From contig NZ_AZEI01000007.1 in NCBI RefSeq assembly GCF_001436255.1, positions 1-60,695 of the forward strand: a stretch of DNA of 60,695 bases, read 5' to 3'. Origin of the DNA: Lentilactobacillus rapi DSM 19907 = JCM 15042 (lineage in GTDB: Bacteria; Bacillota; Bacilli; Lactobacillales; Lactobacillaceae). The notes beneath the pieces are model-generated. The model had not been told where the DNA came from. It was given only the letters and a program-made list of their open reading frames with translations, and searched no databases. Numbering within the stretch: position 1 is the first letter of the stretch; the number at the start of each line of letters is the position of its first letter. Below, piece after piece: positions 1 through 8,395 of this stretch. The translations under genes were made by a program, and so were the position numbers.

Positions 1-56
1 GTTATGTGCCTGAAAATTATTAAATATTATCTCCAACTATTGGGGTTCACTTCAGT

Positions 57-115
57 TTTTGGAATGCGTTGCTTTTTTTGCTTAAGTGGCAGGGGTCAGC
101 CATTTGGCGCTCGTA
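57..115 (+). repeat. Partial copy of terminator-repeat family R
   Basis: The right arm GAATGCGTTGC followed by a T-run and then a CTTAAGTGGCAGGGGTCAG-type tail matches the repeat at about 14.44 kb and 56.55 kb. The left arm of the hairpin is not recognisable here. The rest of bases 1-219 holds no gene; a GGGGAGA ribosome site precedes the ATG at 220. Confidence 0.6.
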
Positions 116-219
116 CTAACAATTTAGTAAAGAAGCAATGAAAGCCGACTAGCGATGTGTATCGCCTGCTTCTACACTATGCTATCATGAAATAAATAAT
201 CATTATTGGGGAGATCCAA

Positions 220-972
220 ATGAAAAAATTCGTTGTTTTAGCGGTTGCTGTCCTCGGCGTCCTGACAGCCGGCTGTAGTTCCAAGAAGTCTAATCATCAA
301 CCAAGTGCCACCCAAATTGCTCAAAAGGCGACTAAGGCAGTTAAGACTGTTAAAAGTGGTCGTTCCCGCTTAGTCATCAAAACGATTCATAAGGGTCAGG
401 CGACCACGGGCCTGGTTTCCGGTCAATTTCACTTGAGCCCCATGATCATGAAGGTCACGCTGGGCAACGGTGGCAAGCTGGTTGATCATTACTATTTTGA
501 TCAGAACAATATGTACATGAAGTCTGAAAACGTTTGGTACAAAGGCAAGGTTAACCAGAAGAGTGAATTGGTCAAGCAGCTCAAACGCCAATTGACGGCT
601 TCTGGTAACGCAGCCGTCCTGACGCATCTCAAATCAGATTTGAAGCTCAAAGAGAATGACCAGACCTACACGCTTTCATATAAGGGCGTCAATCCAGCCG
701 GGGTGAAAGCAGCTAAACAGATCATTGTTTCTGAGGCTGGCAAGCAGGCCAATAAGACATTGAAAAACGTTCGGATTACCCATTTCGAGTATCAGTACAC
801 CCTCAATAAGAAAACGTCACTGCCCACCAAAACGTTTATTTCGATGAAGTATCGAGATAAACTCACCAAAAAATCGGTGACTGAAAAGGTAACTGGCACG
901 TATCATAACATCAACAAGGTCAAAAAATTTACGGTACCACAAGCAATTCAACAGGCGGCCCAAGGCTTTTAG
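220..972 (+). CDS. Secreted lipoprotein of unknown function
   Basis: A 250-residue protein with a lipoprotein signal: Lys-Lys near the N-terminus, a hydrophobic stretch, and the lipobox LTAGC with the lipidated cysteine at residue 19. The mature part is Lys/Thr-rich and looks like a single beta-rich domain of the DUF6612/LppX-like type (short repeats such as YYFDQNNMYMKSENVWYKG), which suggests an extracellular, membrane-tethered ligand or lipid binder; this is inference from style only. GGGGAGATCCAA is a good ribosome site. It stands alone, with dsdA 130 bases downstream after a short gap containing a possible -10 TATACT. No catalytic motif is visible. Confidence 0.8.
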   Translation: MKKFVVLAVAVLGVLTAGCSSKKSNHQPSATQIAQKATKAVKTVKSGRSRLVIKTIHKGQATTGLVSGQFHLSPMIMKVTLGNGGKLVDHYYFDQNNMYMKSENVWYKGKVNQKSELVKQLKRQLTASGNAAVLTHLKSDLKLKENDQTYTLSYKGVNPAGVKAAKQIIVSEAGKQANKTLKNVRITHFEYQYTLNKKTSLPTKTFISMKYRDKLTKKSVTEKVTGTYHNINKVKKFTVPQAIQQAAQGF

Positions 973-1102
973 TTGGTAAGGTGATTCACACCGCTTTGGT
1001 AGCATGTTTAATAATTAACAAAGTTTAATATAACTCTCACTCAGTTGGAAGCTTTAAGCACTATACTGTTCCTAAAACATTGAACTACAGGGGACGATAG
1101 CG

Positions 1103-2407
1103 ATGACAATTGAGCAATCTTTAGTGACAAAGCATCCACAAATTAATCAATTGATTTCACAAGAGCCCATTTTTTGGCAGAATCCAGATTATGGGCAGCG
1201 GGCTGAGCTGCCATTTAGCAAGGCCGATATTTTTGACGCGGTAGCCCGTTGGGAGCGGTTTGCACCCTATTTGGAACGGGTATTTCCTGAAACTGCCAGT
1301 ATGGATGGTGTGATTGAGTCACCGTTAATCGAACTAGATCAAATGAAGGCCCAGTGGAATGCAGATCATCGTCAGTCTTTAGCTGGCAAATTATATCTGA
1401 AGGCTGATAACGAACTGCCGATTTCTGGTTCCATCAAATCTCGTGGTGGGATTTATGAGGTTCTTAAGTTTGCTGAAGAAGTTGCGATGGCAAATACGGA
1501 CTTGGCGTACATGGATGATTATAGCATTCTGGCCACTGACCAGTATAAGCAGCTCTTTGCTCACTATGGAATCGCCGTGGCTTCGACCGGGAATCTGGCG
1601 CTCAGTGTCGGCATCATGGCCGCTACTTTTGGCTTCAAGACCACCGTCTATATGTCCCACGATGCCAAACAGTGGAAGAAAGATAAGTTGCGGGCCAATG
1701 GGGTGACCGTGATGGAGTATCAAACCAACTTTTCTGAAGTTGTGTCGATTGCCAGGACCGCAGCCCAAAAGGATCCAACCATTCATTTTATTGATGACGA
1801 AGGGTCCACTGACCTGTTCTTAGGCTATTCTGTGGCCGCAGTTCGGCTGCAGGAACAGCTTAAGCAGCATCATATCAAAGTTGACCGCACCCATCCCGTT
1901 TTGGTTTACCTACCAGCTGGGGTTGGCGGCAGTCCCAGTGGGGTAACGTTTGGCCTGAAGACGATTATTGGTCCATATATTCACGCCGTCTTTTGCGAGC
2001 CGACCCACGTACCATCGGTCACATTGGGGATGATGACCGGACTTAATAATAAGATTTCCGTTTATGATATTGGGTTGGATGGCCTCACTGCGGCCGATGG
2101 ATTGGCAGTTGGCCGACCATCGCGGCTGGCTGGTAAAGTGATGCGGACATTGCTGTTTGGTTGCGCAACTTTCGAAGATCCGACCATCTATCGGTACGTC
2201 ACCCAGCTCACCGATACGCAGGGAATTACGGTTGAGCCTTCTGCGGCTGCCGGATTCACGGCAATTGAGCCATTGATCGGGCACGTGCCAGCATTTAATT
2301 CCGCCAATGCCACCCATATTGTTTGGGCAACTGGTGGCAGTATGATGCCAGAGAGTGAACGTCAAGTGAATTACGCTAAGGGTAAGGCATTGCTTGAAAA
2401 CGAATAA
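1103..2407 (+). CDS. dsdA: D-serine dehydratase (D-serine ammonia-lyase)
   Basis: A PLP enzyme of fold type II that converts D-serine to pyruvate and ammonia in the cytoplasm. The PLP lysine is K112 in SGSIKSRGG. STGNLALSVG (about 161-170) and the glycine-rich loop AGVGGSPSG (about 273-281) bind the phosphate. Length (434 residues) and the N-terminal extension fit DsdA rather than threonine dehydratase. The start follows AGGGGACG. It appears monocistronic, ending in a hairpin terminator shared with the convergent gene. No DsdC-type LysR activator or DsdX permease is adjacent, so it probably serves D-serine detoxification or catabolism under separate control. Confidence 0.93.
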   Translation: MTIEQSLVTKHPQINQLISQEPIFWQNPDYGQRAELPFSKADIFDAVARWERFAPYLERVFPETASMDGVIESPLIELDQMKAQWNADHRQSLAGKLYLKADNELPISGSIKSRGGIYEVLKFAEEVAMANTDLAYMDDYSILATDQYKQLFAHYGIAVASTGNLALSVGIMAATFGFKTTVYMSHDAKQWKKDKLRANGVTVMEYQTNFSEVVSIARTAAQKDPTIHFIDDEGSTDLFLGYSVAAVRLQEQLKQHHIKVDRTHPVLVYLPAGVGGSPSGVTFGLKTIIGPYIHAVFCEPTHVPSVTLGMMTGLNNKISVYDIGLDGLTAADGLAVGRPSRLAGKVMRTLLFGCATFEDPTIYRYVTQLTDTQGITVEPSAAAGFTAIEPLIGHVPAFNSANATHIVWATGGSMMPESERQVNYAKGKALLENE

Positions 2408-2414
2408 AAGAAAG

Positions 2415-2456
2415 AAAAAATGATTTCAACCGTTATCGGGCTGGAATCATTTTTTC
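2415..2456. terminator. Bidirectional terminator between dsdA and the DUF1129 gene
   Basis: AAAAAATGATT and AATCATTTTTT form the arms around a GC-containing centre. The element overlaps the last codons of the convergent membrane-protein gene. Confidence 0.8.
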
Positions 2457-3283
2457 TTGTTTTCTCTCGCTAATAAATAATAAGTACCAAAACCACCAAT
2501 TAGTGCGGCAATGATACATAGTGGAATGATGATCCAAAGTGCCAGTGATTTGGGAAATAGCGGCTTGGAGAGAAACTCACCGATTACCGGCAGGCGAACC
2601 CCAATTCCCAATAGCGCATCAATACTAATCACGACGTAGACAATTGTCGACATCACGTCATGATGAAAAATTTTGATATAGATAAATGTTGTTATGGCAA
2701 ATAAAATGATGATTGCGGCAATTCCCAATAAGTTACTAAAATGGATAATCAGTGGTGTTTTGATGAAGACACTGCCAATGACGATAACCACAAAGGCGAT
2801 TACTGCTAGCCCGTATCCCAGTCCCCTTTTCCAGCGACTTTTTTGATAGACACCGTTGCTAATGAGCCATAAGACCGAGTTGGCGAAGACTAATGCCAGC
2901 AATCCCATTAAGAGTAGCTTGCCCAAATCAACGCCGGCTTGGGGAGCAATAAATAACGGAATGGCAAAAACCAGTACGTAGCAAACCATTAACAATAGCC
3001 CAATTTTAAAACTTTCGCTAAAACTGCGGGGTATTGATTCTAGAAGTTCATCGGCTGAGGCTTGCGGATCTTTACCAAAATAATTGCGGGCACTTTGGCC
3101 ATCTGCTTGAGCAGCGAGAATATCCGTTAGAATATCAAGCAGAATTTGTTCAATATCACTTTCACGTTTAAATAGTGCCTTACCACGAACGTACACCATG
3201 AGTTCTTCGTAGTAGGCTTTATTTTCAGGTGTTAATCGCTCGCGAAGTTGATTATTTTCTTCAATAAGTTGTTTTGCGTTCAT
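2447..3283 (-). CDS. DUF1129-family membrane protein
   Basis: A 278-residue protein with a cytoplasmic, acidic and coiled-coil-like N-terminal half (about 1-90) followed by roughly six to seven hydrophobic segments. It matches the DUF1129 type that is often coupled to a PadR repressor in lactobacilli. The ATGA overlap with the PadR stop codon (3280-3283) indicates translational coupling. A role in envelope or antimicrobial stress, controlled by its PadR partner, is likely by context but not shown. The last codons lie in the terminator shared with dsdA. Confidence 0.82.
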   Translation of the reverse strand: MNAKQLIEENNQLRERLTPENKAYYEELMVYVRGKALFKRESDIEQILLDILTDILAAQADGQSARNYFGKDPQASADELLESIPRSFSESFKIGLLLMVCYVLVFAIPLFIAPQAGVDLGKLLLMGLLALVFANSVLWLISNGVYQKSRWKRGLGYGLAVIAFVVIVIGSVFIKTPLIIHFSNLLGIAAIIILFAITTFIYIKIFHHDVMSTIVYVVISIDALLGIGVRLPVIGEFLSKPLFPKSLALWIIIPLCIIAALIGGFGTYYLLARENKKK

Positions 3284-3624
3284 GGCTGTTCACTTCCTTT
3301 TCGGATTAAGTCGTTGACACCCGTTGAGAGGGTTGACCACTGTTGAATGAAATGATCCTTGGCCACCTTACCCGTTGGCGTTAAATAATAGTACTTTCGC
3401 TGCGGCCCTTCACTTGATGGCTGCCGTTTGCCTTCAATCAGCTTCTTTTTTTCCATCGTCATCAACAATGGATAGATGGTGCCTTTCGGGACATCAGCAA
3501 ACCCAAACTTTGATAATTCTTGGCTGATTGAATAACCATAAAATGGCTTTTCGTTAATTAAAATCAATAAACACCCCTGCAAAATCCCTTTGAGCATTTG
3601 ACTTGATGGATCGGTCCGAACCAA
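3280..3624 (-). CDS. PadR-family transcriptional repressor
   Basis: A 114-residue winged-helix protein. The segment YGYSISQEL...VPKGTIYPLL is the PadR helix-turn-helix, and the QRKYYYLTPTG wing is typical. Short PadR (subfamily 2) proteins dimerise through one C-terminal helix and often regulate themselves and a neighbouring membrane protein. The start is taken as TTG behind GGGGAAGTG. The promoter (-35 TTTACA, 17-base spacer, -10 TATCCT) lies between two near-identical 24-base repeats that are probable operators. It forms an operon with the DUF1129 gene. Confidence 0.92.
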   Translation of the reverse strand: MVRTDPSSQMLKGILQGCLLILINEKPFYGYSISQELSKFGFADVPKGTIYPLLMTMEKKKLIEGKRQPSSEGPQRKYYYLTPTGKVAKDHFIQQWSTLSTGVNDLIRKGSEQP

Positions 3625-3638
3625 ACAATCACTTCCCC

Positions 3639-3701
3639 ACTAGTTTGTATTGCATGATAGTAGGATAGCCTAAAATCAGTAGTTTGTAAAGCAAGATAGT
3701 A
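3639..3701 (-). promoter_or_regulatory. PadR operon promoter with paired operator repeats
   Basis: On the minus strand, -35 TTTACA (3685-3690) and -10 TATCCT (3662-3667) are 17 bases apart. Two direct repeats of 24 bases, 3639-3662 and 3678-3701, match at 20 positions and share TAGTTTGTA and GATAGTA. One covers the -35 box and the other abuts the -10 box. Operator function is inferred. Confidence 0.7.
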
Positions 3702-3806
3702 AAATCAGAGAAATTCAAGGAGATGGGTTTGTGTGGCCTTGTTGGCATTGCTAGCCAGATTCAAAAGATCGTTAATGAGCCGCTAATCCCTGTCACTAAA
3801 CAAAAC

Positions 3807-3849
3807 GCGCCATCATTCCCAAATCAGAATGATGACGCGATTTTTTTAA
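3807..3849. terminator. Hairpin terminator below the MFS gene
   Basis: CGCGCCATCATTC and GAATGATGACGCG form a stem with a 7-base T-run on the plus strand and TTTTGTTT on the minus strand, so it may act in both directions. It lies 46 bases past the stop of the minus-strand carrier gene. Confidence 0.75.
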
Positions 3850-3894
3850 AATTAAGCTCCGAGACTACAATATCTAATCTCAATTTTTTAATAT

Positions 3895-5067
3895 TTACTT
3901 TGTTCGAAAAGATTTTTGCATCAGCACTAAAATAACCAGCGTGCCCACACCGATTATGCCAAACGCAAATGAAAAGCCTTGGTTTTGGATTAACCAGCCC
4001 ATAGCCGGGAACATGACAATCATCGCCATCGAGAACAGGACACTCGCGACACTCAATAGCGTGGCCCGCTGTTCAGAGGCAATCATGGTATTGTAGTAAT
4101 TACTGAAGATGGGGGTGATCAAGGCACCTAATAATTGCGACAGTAAGAATATTCCAACCAAGAGCGGTGTTGAGTTAATCCAGCTCAGCAGCAACAGCAC
4201 GACCAAACTCAAGCTCAGCAGTAAAATTAACGAGCGCTTGGAAAAATGGGCCTGAATCTGAGGGGTCATTCGAATGCCTGCGATGTTAACCAGCGCTGAC
4301 AGAATCATCAATGCGGAGATCATCCAACCAGAAAAGGAATCAGTTTCCATTAATGACTGGAAATAATAGTAATAGGTCATACAAATGCTGGCAAAGAAGG
4401 CATCGAACAACATCAAGTTTCGCAGCTGATGATTGTGTTTTAAAACCTGCCATGAAGTAATCACAATTGATTTGACGGTTGGTTGGTCGGCAGCTGCTTT
4501 TGACTTCGTGATCCGGGGTTCTTTAAACAAGAGAACGGTAATGATCCCGAAGAAACTCGCAAAGATTGAAATAACGTAAGTTAACTCAAAGTGCCAGTGA
4601 ACTAAGAAGCCCGCAATCACAACGCCGGCTGTGTCGGCAAATTCAATCACAATGTCAACGTTACTGGCGATTTGGGGATACTTGTCGGTCAACTTGGCCG
4701 GGATTAGTGAATCGTAGAGCAATGCGTCAATGGTACCCGATTGCAAATTGTACGACAACGCGTTCAGAACAAATCCGCCGGCAAATAGCCAGAAATTTTG
4801 ACCAAATAACATGATCAGGGCGGAGACAATCGCTGCAACTCGTCCCCAAAATAGATCGAAGCGGTACGAAAAACGGTCGGCTAACACGCCGGATGGGACT
4901 TCAAAGATAAAGCTGGCAACGTGAAAGATGCTCTCACATAGGCCGATTTCAACTAGGCTGAGGCCCTTAGTCTGCAGGTACATGACCCACAGACCAGTAA
5001 TTCCGAACCAGGATAAAAAGCTGTATGTGTAGCCTTTGGCGATGTTCGTTGGATATTTAATTTTCAT
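3895..5067 (-). CDS. MFS transporter, drug/multidrug type
   Basis: A 390-residue protein with about 12 membrane segments and the MFS motif A variant GVLADRFSYR after segment 2. The overall pattern is that of Gram-positive MFS carriers of uncharacterised substrate, often annotated as multidrug efflux. The start follows GGAGTGC. It is monocistronic, divergent from the vitamin-kinase operon across a 480-base gap, and ends before a hairpin terminator. The substrate cannot be read from the sequence. Confidence 0.82.
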   Translation of the reverse strand: MKIKYPTNIAKGYTYSFLSWFGITGLWVMYLQTKGLSLVEIGLCESIFHVASFIFEVPSGVLADRFSYRFDLFWGRVAAIVSALIMLFGQNFWLFAGGFVLNALSYNLQSGTIDALLYDSLIPAKLTDKYPQIASNVDIVIEFADTAGVVIAGFLVHWHFELTYVISIFASFFGIITVLLFKEPRITKSKAAADQPTVKSIVITSWQVLKHNHQLRNLMLFDAFFASICMTYYYYFQSLMETDSFSGWMISALMILSALVNIAGIRMTPQIQAHFSKRSLILLLSLSLVVLLLLSWINSTPLLVGIFLLSQLLGALITPIFSNYYNTMIASEQRATLLSVASVLFSMAMIVMFPAMGWLIQNQGFSFAFGIIGVGTLVILVLMQKSFRTK

Positions 5068-5419
5068 TTTAATGCACTCCAGTTTATTGAATTAGAAAAC
5101 GGTCAACTGAAGTGCTTGAATCTCGATTACGCTGTGTTGCAGGCTAATCCAGGCGAGCATGGTATCACTCCGATCATGAAATATGAGAAATATGTTAATA
5201 AAAACATACCGCTTAATGTGAAGGAGGGCAAGAGGCAAACCAATTTTGTTGCCCCCAAATTGAGTGAAGTGAAAAGGACTTCGATTCCCTGAAAGTGGCT
5301 AACGGCTACTTCTTTTCAAAATAGCTGACTTAAAAAGTAATTTCGTGAAAGTTAACTATCCTCCAAGAAGGTGGATGTTGCTGATTCCACGAGATTTTTG
5401 TGGGTTACCTGAAAAGGTA
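5068..5419. other. Gene-free divergent intergenic stretch
   Basis: No convincing gene. It holds an imperfect hairpin (TTTCGTG ... CACGAGATTTTT, about 5340-5396) that could end a short plus-strand transcript. No known riboswitch signature was recognised. Confidence 0.5.
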
Positions 5420-5448
5420 TTGGTAACTCCTCCCCAACTTGGTATACT
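5420..5448 (+). promoter_or_regulatory. Promoter of the vitamin kinase operon
   Basis: -35 TTGGTA (5420-5425), 17-base spacer, -10 TATACT (5443-5448). The leader to the kinase start would be about 90 bases. Confidence 0.6.
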
Positions 5449-5546
5449 TAACCTACGCTTATGAGAGAATAATGTGTAAACCGTTAATTTTCGCACGCGA
5501 ATGCGGTACAATTGTTCGTAATAGGTTTCGCTGAAGGAGTGATATT

Positions 5547-6392
5547 ATCTTTGATTCAAAATTGTTGGTCGCTGAGGATTTTTCTGCGGTTGGGAGGATG
5601 TCAATAACCGCTGCTATTTCTACATTTGCCGCGTTTGGGATTCAAACGGCGGCCGTGCCAACTGAGATTTTATCGACTCAAAGTGAAGGATTTGGGCAGC
5701 CTGCTGTCCTGAATCTGGATGACTGGATGACGAAGGCTTTCAAGCACTGGGATCATTTGGCAGACTTGAACATTGAGTCTGCGGTGATTGGCTATGTAGG
5801 CAAGATCCAAACGTGTCGCCAACTGGCTGATCAACTCACTCGACTGAAGTTGAAACGGATTCTGGTTGACCCGGTCATGGGCGACCGTGGTGAAATGTAT
5901 GCTGGTTTTGGCGAGGATTATCTTGAAGCAATCAAGCAGCTGGTCAAGCTTGCCACCGTGATTACCCCGAATATGACGGAATTAGGGCTTTTAAGCGGAA
6001 CCAAATTGACGGAACAATCAACCGACGACCAGCTGATCGCCGCAATTCAGGCCTGTGATACCAAGGCCACAGTGATTATCACCGGGGTTAAACGGGATGG
6101 TGGAATTGGCAGCTGCTTTTTGCGGGGGGACAAACTCATTTGGATCAGCTCACCGATCCTGCCAGGTCACTTTTATGGAACCGGTGATCTGTTTGCCGCG
6201 TTGCTGGGTGGCTACCTAAACTTTGAAATGAACTTCGAATCCGCCGTAAAACGGGCGGTTTTCGGAACTTATGAAGCGGTTGTCCAAACCAATCATCGAC
6301 CGACAAGTGATCGAAAATACGGACTGGATTTAACCAAAACGTTGTATGATGTTGCCAGATTTACGCTCGGCCAAAATAGGGAAGAAGTGTGA
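5547..6392 (+). CDS. Pyridoxal/hydroxymethylpyrimidine kinase family protein
   Basis: A PfkB/ThiD-fold kinase that phosphorylates pyridoxal/pyridoxine or hydroxymethylpyrimidine. LLVAEDFSAVGR at the N-terminus, TELLSTQSEGFG-like TEILSTQSEGFG, DPVMGDRG, TPNMTE and the anion-hole GTGDLFAALLGG are hallmarks. PdxK/PdxY-type pyridoxal kinase is the best guess. No ATG, GTG or TTG is well placed: the strong site AAGGAG (5534-5539) is seven bases before an in-frame ATC (5547) and four before ATT (5544), while the first TTG (5562) is 22 bases away. A non-AUG start is therefore proposed. It leads an operon with the YwlG-like gene and an ECF S component, which supports vitamin salvage. Confidence 0.8.
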   Translation: MFDSKLLVAEDFSAVGRMSITAAISTFAAFGIQTAAVPTEILSTQSEGFGQPAVLNLDDWMTKAFKHWDHLADLNIESAVIGYVGKIQTCRQLADQLTRLKLKRILVDPVMGDRGEMYAGFGEDYLEAIKQLVKLATVITPNMTELGLLSGTKLTEQSTDDQLIAAIQACDTKATVIITGVKRDGGIGSCFLRGDKLIWISSPILPGHFYGTGDLFAALLGGYLNFEMNFESAVKRAVFGTYEAVVQTNHRPTSDRKYGLDLTKTLYDVARFTLGQNREEV

Positions 6393-6396
6393 CAAT

Positions 6397-6984
6397 ATGT
6401 TACTCCAAACGATTAAAGATGATTTGGGCACTGTGTTGACTGAATATTTTGATAAGGTGAAGTTCCCAGAAAATGGGGTGTTTGTCGTGGGCTGTAGCAC
6501 CAGCGAGATTAGTGGTGACTGGAAAGGGACGAATTCTCGGTTAGATGTTGGCAATGCAGTTGTGGACACCTTAAATAAGTTCCTCATTCCCCGCCATATC
6601 AACCTTGCCATTCAGGGCTGCGAACATATCAATCGGGCCTTATTAGTTGAGCGGTCAGTTGCCGAAAAGCATGACTTGGAAATTGTGTCCGTGGTTCCGG
6701 CCATGCATGCCGGCGGAGGCACGCAAGTAGCGGCGTACGAAAAGATGAGCGATCCAGTTGAAGTTGAACATATCACTGCGTTTGGGGGCATCGATATTGG
6801 CGGCACGGAAATTGGGATGCACGTCAAGTACGTTCAGATTCCAATCCGGATGAGTCACCGCCAAGTGGGCGCAGCTAACGTGGTTTGTTTAGCGTCCCGA
6901 CCAAAATTAATTGGCGGTGAACGCGCAAAGTACGAGTTTACAGCAGCAAATAAAGAAGATTACATATTAGGAGGAATGAATTGA
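6397..6984 (+). CDS. TIGR01440 / DUF436 family protein (YwlG-like)
   Basis: A 195-residue conserved protein of unknown biochemical function. Recognisable features are VGCSTSEISGDWKG near residue 30, LAIQGCEHINRALLVER, and HAGGGTQVAAYE. The start at ATG 6397 sits four bases after the kinase stop, behind GGGAAGAAG. It ends in a TGATG overlap with the next gene, so the three genes form a tight operon. The family is widespread in Firmicutes. Its place between a vitamin kinase and an S component suggests a link to cofactor salvage here, but that is context only. Confidence 0.85.
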   Translation: MLLQTIKDDLGTVLTEYFDKVKFPENGVFVVGCSTSEISGDWKGTNSRLDVGNAVVDTLNKFLIPRHINLAIQGCEHINRALLVERSVAEKHDLEIVSVVPAMHAGGGTQVAAYEKMSDPVEVEHITAFGGIDIGGTEIGMHVKYVQIPIRMSHRQVGAANVVCLASRPKLIGGERAKYEFTAANKEDYILGGMN

Positions 6985-7496
6985 TGGATCGAAAAAGTGT
7001 GGGTGGCAAAGTTAGTACGGATATTTTTAAGATGGTTTTAACAGCGATGTTCATCGCGGTGACGGTTGCGATCAGTCGCTTCTTTATCATTCCGGTGCCA
7101 ATGACCCACGGCAATGTCAATTTATGTGATGCCGGAATTTTCATCAGTGCCCTGTTACTTGGGCCAAGAGTTGGTGGGGTTGTCGGTGGTGCCAGTGGCT
7201 TTCTACTGGACCTGATTTCCGGGTATGGCCAGTACATGTGGTTCTCACTGATTGTCCATGGTGCAGAAGGGCTGATTGTTGGCCTGATCGCGGGTAAAAA
7301 TACCGATAAGAAATGGACCAAACTGATCGCGGTTAGCGTTGGAATCGTAATTATGGTCATCGGCTATTTTGTGGCCGACTCAGTTCTGTATACGATGTAC
7401 GCCGGGTTTGTCGGCATTGGCACCAACTTGATTCAAGGCTTGGTGGGTGCGGTGATTGCTTACTTGGTAACCCCTAAGTTAAGAAAACGAATCTAA
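6984..7496 (+). CDS. ECF transporter S component (vitamin B6 or HMP type)
   Basis: A 170-residue membrane protein with about six hydrophobic segments and the ECF S-component pattern: MVLTAMFIAVTVAI in helix 1 for T-component contact, NLCDAGIFISALLLGPRVGG in the middle. Such proteins bind a vitamin and work with shared EcfA/A'/T energising subunits, which are not in this window. The start is ATG 6984 in a TGATG overlap, behind TTAGGAGG. Linkage to a pyridoxal/HMP-type kinase points to a pyridoxine or thiamine-precursor transporter (PdxU or HmpT class); which of the two is open. Confidence 0.83.
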   Translation: MDRKSVGGKVSTDIFKMVLTAMFIAVTVAISRFFIIPVPMTHGNVNLCDAGIFISALLLGPRVGGVVGGASGFLLDLISGYGQYMWFSLIVHGAEGLIVGLIAGKNTDKKWTKLIAVSVGIVIMVIGYFVADSVLYTMYAGFVGIGTNLIQGLVGAVIAYLVTPKLRKRI

Positions 7497-7530
7497 GTAG
7501 TCTCGTCGTAATGAGAAGCTTTGGAGAGCA

Positions 7531-7569
7531 AAAAGGATGAAACAAATTATGACAATTTGCTTCATCCTC
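7531..7569 (-). terminator. Terminator of the RelB-MazF-like toxin-antitoxin operon
   Basis: GGATGAAGCAAATT and AATTTGTTTCATCC form a long stem. The T-run (TTTTTG) is on the minus strand, directly after the toxin stop. On the plus strand it lacks a T-run. Confidence 0.75.
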
Positions 7570-7574
7570 GGGCT

Positions 7575-7925
7575 TCACAACTCATCTTTATGAGAGCTTA
7601 ACTTGAAATTCTTGATAAACGCGTCAAGGTTTAGGATATCTTGATCAGATAAACGACCAATAGTCTTAAAAGTTAACCCGATTTTTGGGAAATTCAAAAT
7701 TTGACCAATATCAACCCATGACTCCTTGTACAGACCAGCTTGACGCCAGTCATGGATATGAAAATATTGACGCTGAATGTGAGGGGACTTATGGTGATAT
7801 TTTGTCGTAATTTTGAAGGCTTGAACGTACTTGTCATTGATGGTTCTCACAAGAACAGGCCTTTTCTTGCCACTACCCGTTTCAACAAAGCTGACGTATA
7901 AACTGACAATATCATTAGTCTTCAT
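7575..7925 (-). CDS. MazF/PemK-like toxin
   Basis: A 116-residue basic protein. NDIVSLYVSF...GSGKKRPVLVR near the N-terminus is the MazF/PemK core (strand 1, loop, then the K-RPVLV strand), so an mRNA-cleaving RNase is expected. The ATG at 7925 overlaps the antitoxin gene by 11 bases, which sets the start and argues for coupling. The family is usually 110-125 residues, so the gene looks intact. Its partner is a RelB/DinJ-type protein rather than MazE, a mixed pairing often seen in lactobacilli. Confidence 0.8.
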   Translation of the reverse strand: MKTNDIVSLYVSFVETGSGKKRPVLVRTINDKYVQAFKITTKYHHKSPHIQRQYFHIHDWRQAGLYKESWVDIGQILNFPKIGLTFKTIGRLSDQDILNLDAFIKNFKLSSHKDEL

Positions 7926-8202
7926 CCGGATTATCCAGCCATTTCTGAACTTCCTTCGCATCTTTAAAGGTATGCATTGGCGTATCTTTGGTATTGTTAA
8001 GAATGGATAGGGTCGCTTTTTGGGCGTCAGTCATTTTTAAATCAAACGGCATTCCACCCTCGGCAATCACCTTTTTGTAAAACGCAGTTAGCGCACTGGT
8101 TTGATTAAGGCCGATTTCATTAAAAACCTGTTCGGCCTGGTTGGCAATATCTCTGTCAATATTAACCTGAATCTTTTTCTTTGGCTTTTCTTTGATAGTC
8201 AT
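7915..8202 (-). CDS. RelB/DinJ-family antitoxin
   Basis: A 95-residue protein. KKKIQVNIDRDIANQAEQVF is the ribbon-helix-helix DNA-binding part, and GLNQTSALTAFYKKVIAEGGMPFDL is typical of RelB/DinJ. The acidic C-terminus probably wraps the toxin. ATG 8202 is chosen because AAGGAAG lies eight bases before it; the GTG at 8211 would overlap that site. Autoregulation is likely through the palindrome at 8247-8261. Confidence 0.87.
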   Translation of the reverse strand: MTIKEKPKKKIQVNIDRDIANQAEQVFNEIGLNQTSALTAFYKKVIAEGGMPFDLKMTDAQKATLSILNNTKDTPMHTFKDAKEVQKWLDNPDED

Positions 8203-8246
8203 GAGCGCCACTTCCTTTTGATGACTCGGTTTATTCTTAGATTGGA

Positions 8247-8261
8247 TACAATGGTATTGTA
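8247..8261. promoter_or_regulatory. Putative antitoxin operator
   Basis: TACAATGGTATTGTA is a perfect 6-base inverted repeat with a 3-base centre, 45 bases upstream of the antitoxin start. TACAAT could itself be the -10 box. Binding by the RelB-type protein is inferred. Confidence 0.6.
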
Positions 8262-8395
8262 CTATATTTTGAATACTATTAAAATTAATATGTACTTATC
8301 TATGACTTCAAATGCATCCTGTCAGCCTGATTGGTAATCAACCTATATCATAATGATAAGTTTCAAAAATACCATATTTAGAAAGGATCATTACA

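Noticed and set aside
3723-3935. A 70-codon plus-strand frame
   Set aside because: It runs through the terminator hairpin and overlaps the end of the MFS gene; no ribosome site or family resemblance.
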